From: Candidatus Nesterenkonia stercoripullorum
GTDB lineage: Bacteria; Actinomycetota; Actinomycetes; Actinomycetales; Micrococcaceae
Length of the DNA: 11,270 bases
Assembly: GCA_019114115.1 (NCBI GenBank)
Contig: DXGD01000006.1
Coordinates: 1 to 11,270, forward strand
Direction of reading: 5' to 3'
Below the pieces are notes generated by a model. The model was not told where the DNA came from. It worked only from the letters and a program-made list of their open reading frames with translations, and made no database searches. Position numbers and translations under genes: made by a program. How positions within the stretch are numbered: the first letter of the stretch is position 1; the number at the start of each line of letters is the position of its first letter. Below, piece after piece: positions 1 to 6,012 of this stretch.

Positions 1-1080
1 GCGGATCTGCTGGCCAATGGCACGCTCGGCAGACAGGTGATCGGCCTGGCCACGCGCATCGTCGGACGTTTCCGCGGCGGCGTGGGACACTCCAGCGTGG
101 TGACCTCGCTGGTCTTCTCGGGAGTCTCGGGGTCTGCGGTGGCCGACGCGTCCGGCCTCGGACGTGTGTTGATCCCGTGGACCAAGAAAGTGGGCTATCC
201 GGCTCCATTCGCAGCAGCGGTGAACTCCTCGACATCGATCCTCGGTGTCATCATCCCGCCCTCCATTCCGATGATCCTCTTCGCCGCGACCTCCGGCGTG
301 TCCGTCGCGGCGATCTTCGCGGCGGGCATCGTCCCGGGACTCCTCCTGGCGGTCAGCATGCTGGCCGTGTGCTGGTTCGTGGCGTTCCGTAACGGCTTTC
401 CCCGGGTACGGGTCAAGCTGACCCCGAAGCGTCTGCTGAAGGACCTGCTGCTCGCGTTGCCAGCGATCGTGTTCCCGGTGCTGATGATCCGGCTCGTCCT
501 GCTCTACGGCATCGCCACCGTCACTGAAGTCTCCGTCCTGGCAGCCCTGTACGCCGTGCTCATCAGGGTCACGATCTACCGCGACCTCTCGTTGCGGGCC
601 TTCCTGCAGTCGCTGCTCTCGACGGCGGCAGCCACCGGCATCGTCATGCTGCTGATCATGACCTCCTCCGCGCTGAGCTGGCTGCTCACCGTGCAGGAGG
701 TCCCCCAGGAGCTCGCTGCCCTGGTGTTGGACCGCATCGAGGCGCCATGGCTGATCACCCTGGCGATGATCGCGCTGCTGCTCATCGTGGGCATGTTCCT
801 CGACATGTCACCGGCGATCCTCCTGCTCACCCCAGTGCTGATGCCCCTTGGCGAGCAGATCGGCATGGATCCGATCCATCTGGGCGTCATCATCGTGCTC
901 AGCCTCGCTGTCGGGCTGTTCACCCCGCCGGTGGGAACGACCCTGTACATCTCCTCGTCGATCGGGGAGGTCAAAGTCGAGAAAACCGTTCAGGCGCTGG
1001 TGCCCTTCTACATCGCATCCATCGCGGTACTCCTACTGATCGCTTTCGTCCCCGCCTTGCTAGTGCAGATCGGCGGTTGA
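1..1080 (+). CDS. dctM: TRAP transporter large permease, DctM family (5'-truncated by window edge)
   Basis: This is the large membrane subunit of a TRAP transporter, which takes up a carboxylate using an ion gradient together with a periplasmic or lipoprotein binding protein (DctP) and a small subunit (DctQ). The reading frame is open from base 1, so the start lies outside the window. About 359 residues are visible against roughly 425-440 for the family, so some 70-80 N-terminal residues are missing. Family-typical stretches are visible: GISGSAVADA-like FSGVSGSAVADASGLG near the visible N-terminus, NSSTSILGVIIPPSIPMIL after it, and GLFTPPVGTTLYI near the C-terminus. The protein is almost entirely hydrophobic helices. 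A GTG at 37 is in frame but internal to the fold, so it is not taken as the start. The binding protein and small subunit are presumably upstream. The substrate cannot be read from this subunit. Confidence 0.93.
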   Translation, partial: ADLLANGTLGRQVIGLATRIVGRFRGGVGHSSVVTSLVFSGVSGSAVADASGLGRVLIPWTKKVGYPAPFAAAVNSSTSILGVIIPPSIPMILFAATSGVSVAAIFAAGIVPGLLLAVSMLAVCWFVAFRNGFPRVRVKLTPKRLLKDLLLALPAIVFPVLMIRLVLLYGIATVTEVSVLAALYAVLIRVTIYRDLSLRAFLQSLLSTAAATGIVMLLIMTSSALSWLLTVQEVPQELAALVLDRIEAPWLITLAMIALLLIVGMFLDMSPAILLLTPVLMPLGEQIGMDPIHLGVIIVLSLAVGLFTPPVGTTLYISSSIGEVKVEKTVQALVPFYIASIAVLLLIAFVPALLVQIGG

Positions 1081-1175
1081 GCACTGGTACCACCGGTCTG
1101 CTAGCACCTGTACCTCCCGCAGGCACAACGGCCTGCACCACCTCGCACCCGCACCCTAGGAAAGGAACCTGTCCC
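1081..1175 (+). other. Intercistronic gap dctM-SDR with small inverted repeat and strong RBS
   Basis: This 95-base gap has no coding potential. It holds a perfect 6-bp inverted repeat (GCAGGC at 1119-1124, GCCTGC at 1131-1136, six-base loop) and the 8-base palindrome TGCTAGCA at 1099-1106. An AGGAAAGGA ribosome binding site at 1158-1166 serves the next gene. The stem is short and has no T-tract, so it is more likely a processing or partial attenuation site than a terminator. No convincing promoter is seen, so the downstream genes are probably co-transcribed with dctM. Confidence 0.4.
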
Positions 1176-1958
1176 ATGAACGACCTCTCCACCGCTCCCG
1201 CCCCGCAGCGCACCGCCGTGATCACCGGCGCTGCCTCACCCCGCGGTATCGGCCTGGCCACTGCCCGTCGATACGCCCGTCAGGGCTGGGCCGTCGCCGT
1301 GCTTGACCTCGATGCCGATGGTGCCGTCTCAGCGGCTGAGGGCATTGCGGAGGAGTTCGGGGTGCCCGCGCAGGGATTCCGCGTGGACGTGACCTCCCAG
1401 GAGTCGGTGCAGCAAGCCGCTGCCGCCGTCGGGGAATCCGAGCTGCCGCAGGTCGGGGCCCTGGCCAATATCGCGGGCATGGCCTCTCCCGTCCCGTTCC
1501 TCGAGGTGGGCCTCGACCTCTGGCACGCCGTCATCAATGTGAATCTGACCGGTACATTCCTGGTCACGCAGGCGTTCCTGCCGGAGATGATCGACGGCGG
1601 CTACGGCAGGGTGATCACCATGTCCTCGGTCTCCGCCCAGCAAGGCGGCGGCGTCTTCTCCAAGACCCCGTACTCAGCAGCGAAGGCGGGCATCCTGGGT
1701 CTGACACGTTCACTGGCCCGCGAAGTCGCCGGGCACGGCATCACGGTCAACGCCATCGCCCCCGGCGTCGTCGACACCGATATCCGCGCCGATACCAGTG
1801 ACGAGGAGAACGAGGCCCGGCTCTCAGCGTCCGTCCCCATGAAGCGACAGGCCACTGCGGAAGAGATCGGCTCACTGGCCGTCTGGCTCTCCGGCACGGA
1901 GGCCGGATACATCACCGGAGGCACTCACAACATCAACGGGGGCGCCTACATTGCCTGA
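1176..1958 (+). CDS. Short-chain dehydrogenase/reductase (SDR, FabG-like), NAD(P)-dependent
   Basis: This is a 260-residue cytosolic oxidoreductase of the classical SDR family, interconverting an alcohol and a ketone with NAD(H) or NADP(H). The Rossmann glycine motif is T17-G-A-A-S-P-R-G-I-G26, two residues longer between TG and GIG than the classic TGxxxGxG. LDLD at 43-46 places an acidic residue at the end of beta-2, which suggests NAD preference. NIAG (98-101) stands for NNAG. The catalytic set is Asn123 (VNLTG), Ser153, Tyr166 and Lys170 (YSAAK). PGVVDTD (196-202) and the C-terminal TGG..NINGG are also typical. The ATG follows an AGGAAAGGA ribosome binding site, and the domain begins about 12 residues later, so earlier in-frame starts are ignored. 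Context with a TRAP permease and a TIM-barrel protein suggests oxidation of an imported sugar acid or hydroxy acid; the substrate is not identifiable. Confidence 0.93.
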   Translation: MNDLSTAPAPQRTAVITGAASPRGIGLATARRYARQGWAVAVLDLDADGAVSAAEGIAEEFGVPAQGFRVDVTSQESVQQAAAAVGESELPQVGALANIAGMASPVPFLEVGLDLWHAVINVNLTGTFLVTQAFLPEMIDGGYGRVITMSSVSAQQGGGVFSKTPYSAAKAGILGLTRSLAREVAGHGITVNAIAPGVVDTDIRADTSDEENEARLSASVPMKRQATAEEIGSLAVWLSGTEAGYITGGTHNINGGAYIA

Positions 1959-2025
1959 GCCTGCACTGCCCGAGCCTGCACTGCCCGAGCCCACACCGCG
2001 TAAGCCCACGCCTCGTAAGCCCACG
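1951..2025 (+). repeat. 15-bp tandem repeat, about five units, at the SDR/TIM-barrel junction
   Basis: Five consecutive 15-base units run in register with codons: three encode (L/M)-P-E-P-(A/T) and two encode P-R-K-P-T. Units 1 and 2 (ttgcctgagcctgca, ctgcccgagcctgca) differ at two positions. Units 4 and 5 (ccgcgtaagcccacg, cctcgtaagcccacg) differ at one. The SDR stop codon TGA (1956-1958) lies inside the first unit, and the TTG start of the next gene is its first codon. The encoded peptide changes from acidic to basic along its length. Confidence 0.85.
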
Positions 2026-2886
2026 CCGTCACAGCAGACCGTGCGCGAGCGCGAGCCCTCAGCATCGCGACGGGTAGGGATCTCCACCATCAGCTTCCGG
2101 CATCGCAGCCTGGAGGAGGTGCTGACGATCATCTCCCGGCTAGGCGCTGTGGAGGCGGAGCTCGGGGCGATCCCGGCCGTCGTGAGTCACGTGCCGGTGC
2201 CCTTCACCGGCTCCCCCGAGGACTACGCCGAGGCGCTCGAGACCCGCGGTCTGCGCGCCGGGGCGGTGAACTCCGACGTCGGGGATCTCAACGATCCGGA
2301 GCTGAGCCAGGAAGAGCTCAGCAAGGTGGCCGCGCCGCTGGCCGACCTTGCGGCAGCCACCGGGGGCGCACTGATCGTGCCGTGCGGCCGGTCCTCCTGG
2401 GAGCCGTTCGTCGACGAAGAGTCGGACCTCGCCACGATCGCCGCGAACCTCCGTGTGCTCGCTGAGCTGTGCGCGCAGCGCGGGGTCCGACTTCTCGTGG
2501 AGGTCCTGCATCATCTGCGCTACGTCCATTCCGTCGAACGCGCCCAGCTCCTGCTGGAGCGAGTCGGTCCCGAGGTGTTCGGTCTGCTCTTCGACGTGTC
2601 CCACATCGTGGCCTCGCAGGACGACCCGGTGCGCTGGCTCGCTCGGTGCGCGGACCGCGTGGAGCGCGTCCACCTGCGCGACGCCGTCCCCGGCAACCTC
2701 AACCTCGGCATCGGCCGTGGTCAGGCCGATTTCCCGACCGTGATCTCGACCCTGGAGGAGCACGGGTTCAGCGGAACCTACATCCTCGAGCTCGAGACCC
2801 ACGACGTCGCGGAAGCGGACCGTGAGGACGACGCCGCACGCAGCCGCCGTGACGTGATCAGCATGCTGGAGTCCGCTCGCGCGTAA
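1951..2886 (+). CDS. Xylose isomerase-like TIM-barrel protein (sugar phosphate isomerase/epimerase family)
   Basis: From the TTG at 1951 this gives 311 residues with a divalent-metal TIM barrel (AP endonuclease 2 / xylose isomerase-like fold) from about residue 41 (RRVGISTISF) to the end. Likely metal ligands are in order: Glu184 (LLVEVLHH), Asp215 and His218 (LLFDVSHI), His241 (VHLRDA) and Glu280 or Glu282 (ILELETH). Such enzymes are isomerases, epimerases or dehydratases of sugars and inositols; the exact reaction is unknown. The TTG overlaps the SDR stop by 8 bases and has GGGGG at 1938-1942, which argues for translational coupling. The first 25 residues are five PEPAL/PRKPT-type repeats that are not part of the barrel, so a GTG at 2041, which lacks a good ribosome binding site, is a real alternative start. 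That choice would give 281 residues. It could act on the product of the SDR. Confidence 0.85.
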   Translation: MPEPALPEPALPEPTPRKPTPRKPTPSQQTVREREPSASRRVGISTISFRHRSLEEVLTIISRLGAVEAELGAIPAVVSHVPVPFTGSPEDYAEALETRGLRAGAVNSDVGDLNDPELSQEELSKVAAPLADLAAATGGALIVPCGRSSWEPFVDEESDLATIAANLRVLAELCAQRGVRLLVEVLHHLRYVHSVERAQLLLERVGPEVFGLLFDVSHIVASQDDPVRWLARCADRVERVHLRDAVPGNLNLGIGRGQADFPTVISTLEEHGFSGTYILELETHDVAEADREDDAARSRRDVISMLESARA

Positions 2887-2890
2887 GTTC

Positions 2891-2917
2891 AGCCGGCCAT
2901 GCGGCCCGATGCCGGCT
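2891..2917. terminator. Inverted repeat in convergent gap, possible bidirectional terminator
   Basis: AGCCGGC (2891-2897) and GCCGGCT (2911-2917) form a perfect 7-bp stem with a 13-base loop. It sits 4 bases after the stop of the plus-strand TIM-barrel gene and 74 bases from the stop of the minus-strand alcohol dehydrogenase. A second short GGCC-TCC-GGCC stem follows near 2949. There is no T-run on either side, so terminator function is inferred from placement only. The rest of the 105-base convergent gap shows nothing coding. Confidence 0.4.
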
Positions 2918-2991
2918 CCCGCCCCAGTAGGTGGCCCTGTCCCCGCCCGGCCTCCGGCCAAGCTGCCATTCCTCGCCGGTGACCGCCCGGT

Positions 2992-3978
2992 CTAGGCCTT
3001 CCCGTCGAAGACGATCCAGGTCTTCCCCGGGGCACTCGTCGCGCCAGCGAACGCCTCGTCCACACGGCTGAACGGAACCGCGGGGGTCAGCACGGCGGCA
3101 TGGTCGAGCTCTCCGGTCGAGGCCTGGGCGATCGTGCCTTCGAAGTCCTTCGGGTGGTCGTAGATGATGGTCCCCTGGATCGTCATCCGGCCGCGGGTGA
3201 TCTGCTTGGTCGTCACCGGCAGCGGCTCATCGCTCATCCCGATCACGGTGATGGTCGTCGGAGCACTCAGCTTCGGCAGCAGCGCCTTCCACAGCCCCGG
3301 ACTGCCGACGGCGTCGATGACGTGGGCGAACTTCGCGGGTGCCGCGGCGTCGGCGGCGCTGCCGGCGCCCAGTTCAGCCGCGTGCTGAAGGCGACCGGGG
3401 TCGAGCTCCATCACCCACGGCACAGAGCCCTGGGATCGCAGCAACTGCACCACCATGAGCCCTTGCGATCCGGCTCCGGCCACCAGAACATGCTCCCCCG
3501 CGCTCACATCAGCCATGGCCACGGCCGCGCGGGCGACGGCGAGCGGCTCAAGCACTGCCAGCGCCTCCTGCGGCATGCCCTCAGGCAGCCGATGGGCGAA
3601 CTGAGTGGGAACGGCCACGTATTCACTGAGCAGCCCCGGTGCATTGATCCCCACGATGACGCGGTTCTGACACACCGAGGTGATGCCGGCAGCGCAGGCC
3701 GCGCATCCCAGGCACGGGTAGTTCGGCTCGATGACCACAGTCTGCCCGATCCGGGCCTGGTCCACGCCTGCTCCGACGCTGACCACCTCTCCCCCGCCTT
3801 CGTGCCCCATCACCCAGGGGAAACTCGGCACAGGCCGCTCGCCCGTATAAACGCCCATGTCAGAACCGCAAAGGCCAAGTGCGCGCATACGCACCAGGAC
3901 TTCCCCGGGGCCCGGCTCGGGTGTATCCAGCGTGGTCAGCTCGATCTTCTGGGGTGCAGTGAGAACTGCTGCGCGCAT
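2992..3978 (-). CDS. Zinc-dependent alcohol dehydrogenase (medium-chain dehydrogenase/reductase)
   Basis: This 328-residue member of the zinc MDR family oxidises an alcohol or polyol with NAD(P). Catalytic zinc ligands are visible as Cys37 (GLCGSD), His59-Glu60 (GHEGGG) and Glu144 (LEPLAVA). The structural zinc lobe is complete: Cys89, Cys92, Cys95 and Cys103. The Rossmann motif is GAGSQG at 168-173, followed by an acidic residue (Glu191 in VMELDP) that favours NAD. The start chosen is the ATG at 3978, preceded six bases away by GAGGAG (3985-3990). An in-frame ATG ten codons upstream lacks such a site. The gene begins 36 bases after the stop of the dehydratase fusion and is the last gene of the tct operon. 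It resembles sorbitol- or threonine-dehydrogenase-type enzymes, but the substrate is unknown. By context it may oxidise a hydroxyl of the imported acid. Confidence 0.93.
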   Translation of the reverse strand: MRAAVLTAPQKIELTTLDTPEPGPGEVLVRMRALGLCGSDMGVYTGERPVPSFPWVMGHEGGGEVVSVGAGVDQARIGQTVVIEPNYPCLGCAACAAGITSVCQNRVIVGINAPGLLSEYVAVPTQFAHRLPEGMPQEALAVLEPLAVARAAVAMADVSAGEHVLVAGAGSQGLMVVQLLRSQGSVPWVMELDPGRLQHAAELGAGSAADAAAPAKFAHVIDAVGSPGLWKALLPKLSAPTTITVIGMSDEPLPVTTKQITRGRMTIQGTIIYDHPKDFEGTIAQASTGELDHAAVLTPAVPFSRVDEAFAGATSAPGKTWIVFDGKA

Positions 3979-4014
3979 CGTGAGCTCCTCAAGTAGTGGT
4001 GGGATCACAGGTCA

Positions 4015-6012
4015 TCAGGTGTGGGAAAGCAGCGCGGCCCGACGCTGAGCCGCATGGGAGGCCATCCGGATGGGAGTGTCGGCGGTGCCGAACCCCGAGA
4101 ATCCGCCGCGATACTCGACGACCTCGAAGTACACCTGCGAGCCCAGGACCGGGGTGAAGAAGTGCAGGCATTCACCGCCCTCGCCGTCGCGCTCGTAGAG
4201 CAGGTTCCGAGACCTCAGCGACTCCACGAAGTCCTCGTACAGGCCCAGCCGTGCGGCCAGGTCGGCGTAATAGTTGGGTGAGATGTGCAGCACCGGGGCA
4301 CCTGCGGCATGCATGCGGTCGGCGGCCTGGACCACGTCCTCCGTGCGCAAAGCGATGTGCTGCGGGGAGAGCACCCCCGGCGACCAGCTGCCGCGGCGCA
4401 GGACTGAGGCGTTCAGGACGAGCCGCAGGCCATCCTGGGGGGAGAACTCCTGCGAGCGCACCAGGCCGAAGGGGCCCGCGTGCTCAGCACTGGCTGGCGC
4501 GGAGGTGTCCAGCAAGGAGCGGAAGAGCAGAATCGATTCGTCGAAGCGGTCGAAGGGCTGAGTCAGCGAGACATGATCGACATTCGTCAGCGAGGCTTCC
4601 GTGCTGCCGGCCGCGTCTGGCTGTCCAGTGTTAGCCCTCTCGTCGGTGCGCAGGAAGTCATCCAGCCACCCCTGGCCCCCGGCTCCACCGCGGGTCGGAC
4701 AGAAGAACACCCCTGTGCCGTCGGGTGAGGCGATAGCCGGCATCGCGGTCTCCTGCTCAGAGACCACACGGGGCAGCAGCTCCGCGTCGAGAGCACGGAG
4801 ACGAGCCGCTGCGGCGTCGACGTCGCTGGTGTCGAGGCCGATGGCGGCGATCCTGGTATGCGGGCCCGATGTGTCGGGATGGGCGGTGATGGTCAGCAGC
4901 AGGCGCGCGTCGCCCTGCTCCCACAGCGTGACGGGCTTGGTGCGGTGCGTCCGCGTCCAGGTGAAGCCGAGCGAACGCAGCACAGAGCGCAGCTGGAGGG
5001 CGGAGCTGGGCGTGGCTTCGATCTCGACGAAGGCGAACGTCCCCGGCGAAGGTGCTGCCGGAAGCAGCCGGGCCTCAGCACCGCGCGTATGGGACCGGCT
5101 CGTCTCGGAACTGCGCGTCTCGGAACTGTGCGTCTCGGAACTGTGCATGTCAGAACTCTGCATAGCAGAACCGTGCGGGCCCGAACCCGTCGGAACAGGA
5201 CCGAGGGCCGCCTCGAGGTTCGTCAACGAGCGGTGCGCATCCGCAGCGGTCAGCGCCGGAGGCGACTGGCGGAAGACATCGTTGAATACTTCCAGCGAGA
5301 GCGGCCCGGAATACCCCGCCTCCAAGACCGCACGCGTGAAACCGACGACGTCGAACGCGCCCTGTCCGGGGAAAAGCCGGTAATGCCGGCTCCACTGCAG
5401 GACGTTCATGTCCATCTTCGGGGCGTCGGCCAGCTGCAGGAAGAAGATCCGCTCGCCGGGCAGCTCAGCGATGCCCGAGAACTCCCGGGTGCGGGAGAGG
5501 ACGTGGAAGCTGTCCAGGCATATCCCGAGTGCGGGATGATCGGCCCGTTCCACGATACGCCAGGAATGCTCCCACGTACTGACATGGATCCCCCAGGCCA
5601 GCGCCTCGTAGCAGATGCGCAGCCCGTGTTCCTGCGCCAGCTCGGCGAGCTGGCGCAGCTGAGCGGCGGCGAGCTCGTCGTCGTCGATGGTGTCCGGGGC
5701 GGTCGATGAGCAGATCAGCACAAGGTCGCAGCCGAGCTCCTGCATCGTGGCGAAGACCCGGCGGGCTCGGCGCAGCGTGATCTCGAAACGTTCCGCCGGG
5801 GCGCCTTCGACATCGCGGAAGGGCTGGTACAGATCGACGCTCAACCCGAGCTCCGCACACAGCTGGCGGATCTCGTCCGGCGACATAGGTGTTCCCAGCA
5901 CATCCGGCTCGAACAGCTCGACGCCGTCGAAGCCGGCGTGCGCAGCCGCTGCCAGCTTGTCCGGCAGCGTCCCGGAGAGGCAGACCGTGGCGATCCCAGT
6001 GCGCAGACTCAT
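4015..6012 (-). CDS. qsuB: 3-dehydroshikimate dehydratase fused to a 4-hydroxyphenylpyruvate dioxygenase-like domain (QsuB/QuiC type)
   Basis: This is a 665-residue two-domain protein. Residues 1-275 are a TIM barrel of the 3-dehydroshikimate dehydratase group, which makes protocatechuate from 3-dehydroshikimate. Expected metal ligands are Glu136 (CYEALAW), Asp167 and His170 (CLDSFH), Gln193 (FLQLADAP) and Glu241 (SLEVFND). The QLADAP and QWSRHYRLFPGQG (206-218) stretches are characteristic of this group rather than of generic sugar isomerases. Residues 280-310 are a Ser/Thr/Glu/His repeat linker. Residues 325-665 are two vicinal-oxygen-chelate (HPPD-like) modules, with the H-H-E iron triad apparently present at His480 (NVDHVSL), His552 (QHIALRTED) and Glu630 (VYFEVVEYRGG). 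The ATG at 6012 overlaps the tctA stop by four bases (ATGA), which fixes the start. The same fusion is known from Corynebacterium QsuB and Pseudomonas QuiC1. The barrel assignment is strong; the role of the second domain is not settled. Confidence 0.9.
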   Translation of the reverse strand: MSLRTGIATVCLSGTLPDKLAAAAHAGFDGVELFEPDVLGTPMSPDEIRQLCAELGLSVDLYQPFRDVEGAPAERFEITLRRARRVFATMQELGCDLVLICSSTAPDTIDDDELAAAQLRQLAELAQEHGLRICYEALAWGIHVSTWEHSWRIVERADHPALGICLDSFHVLSRTREFSGIAELPGERIFFLQLADAPKMDMNVLQWSRHYRLFPGQGAFDVVGFTRAVLEAGYSGPLSLEVFNDVFRQSPPALTAADAHRSLTNLEAALGPVPTGSGPHGSAMQSSDMHSSETHSSETRSSETSRSHTRGAEARLLPAAPSPGTFAFVEIEATPSSALQLRSVLRSLGFTWTRTHRTKPVTLWEQGDARLLLTITAHPDTSGPHTRIAAIGLDTSDVDAAAARLRALDAELLPRVVSEQETAMPAIASPDGTGVFFCPTRGGAGGQGWLDDFLRTDERANTGQPDAAGSTEASLTNVDHVSLTQPFDRFDESILLFRSLLDTSAPASAEHAGPFGLVRSQEFSPQDGLRLVLNASVLRRGSWSPGVLSPQHIALRTEDVVQAADRMHAAGAPVLHISPNYYADLAARLGLYEDFVESLRSRNLLYERDGEGGECLHFFTPVLGSQVYFEVVEYRGGFSGFGTADTPIRMASHAAQRRAALLSHT
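5101..5175 (-). repeat. 15-bp tandem repeat, five units, in the interdomain linker
   Basis: Five 15-base units in register with codons, on the plus strand cgtctcggaactgcg, cgtctcggaactgtg (twice, identical), catgtcagaactctg and catagcagaaccgtg, with decayed copies on either side. On the coding strand they give HGSAM, QSSDM, HSSET, HSSET, RSSET (residues 280-304). The array lies exactly between the dehydratase barrel and the HPPD-like domain and keeps the frame, so copy-number change would only alter linker length. Confidence 0.9.

Noticed and set aside
747..1175. Long in-frame upstream extension of the SDR reading frame
   Set aside because: The stretch runs out of frame through the end of dctM, is rich in Arg/His/Pro as shadow frames are, and the SDR domain has a proper ATG with a strong ribosome binding site at 1176.
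2041..2886. GTG at 2041 as the definite start of the TIM-barrel gene
   Set aside because: It would neatly exclude the repeat, but no ribosome binding site precedes it, whereas TTG 1951 overlaps the upstream stop and has GGGGG at good spacing. It is kept as an alternative only.
2140..2961. Antisense open frame of 273 residues across the TIM-barrel gene
   Set aside because: Composition is that of a high-GC shadow frame and no domain is recognisable; the plus-strand gene has clear metal-site motifs.
3100..3996. Plus-strand open frame of 298 residues opposite the alcohol dehydrogenase
   Set aside because: The minus strand encodes a complete zinc MDR enzyme with all ligands. The plus-strand product has no recognisable domain and is His/Arg-rich without hydrophobic core patterns.
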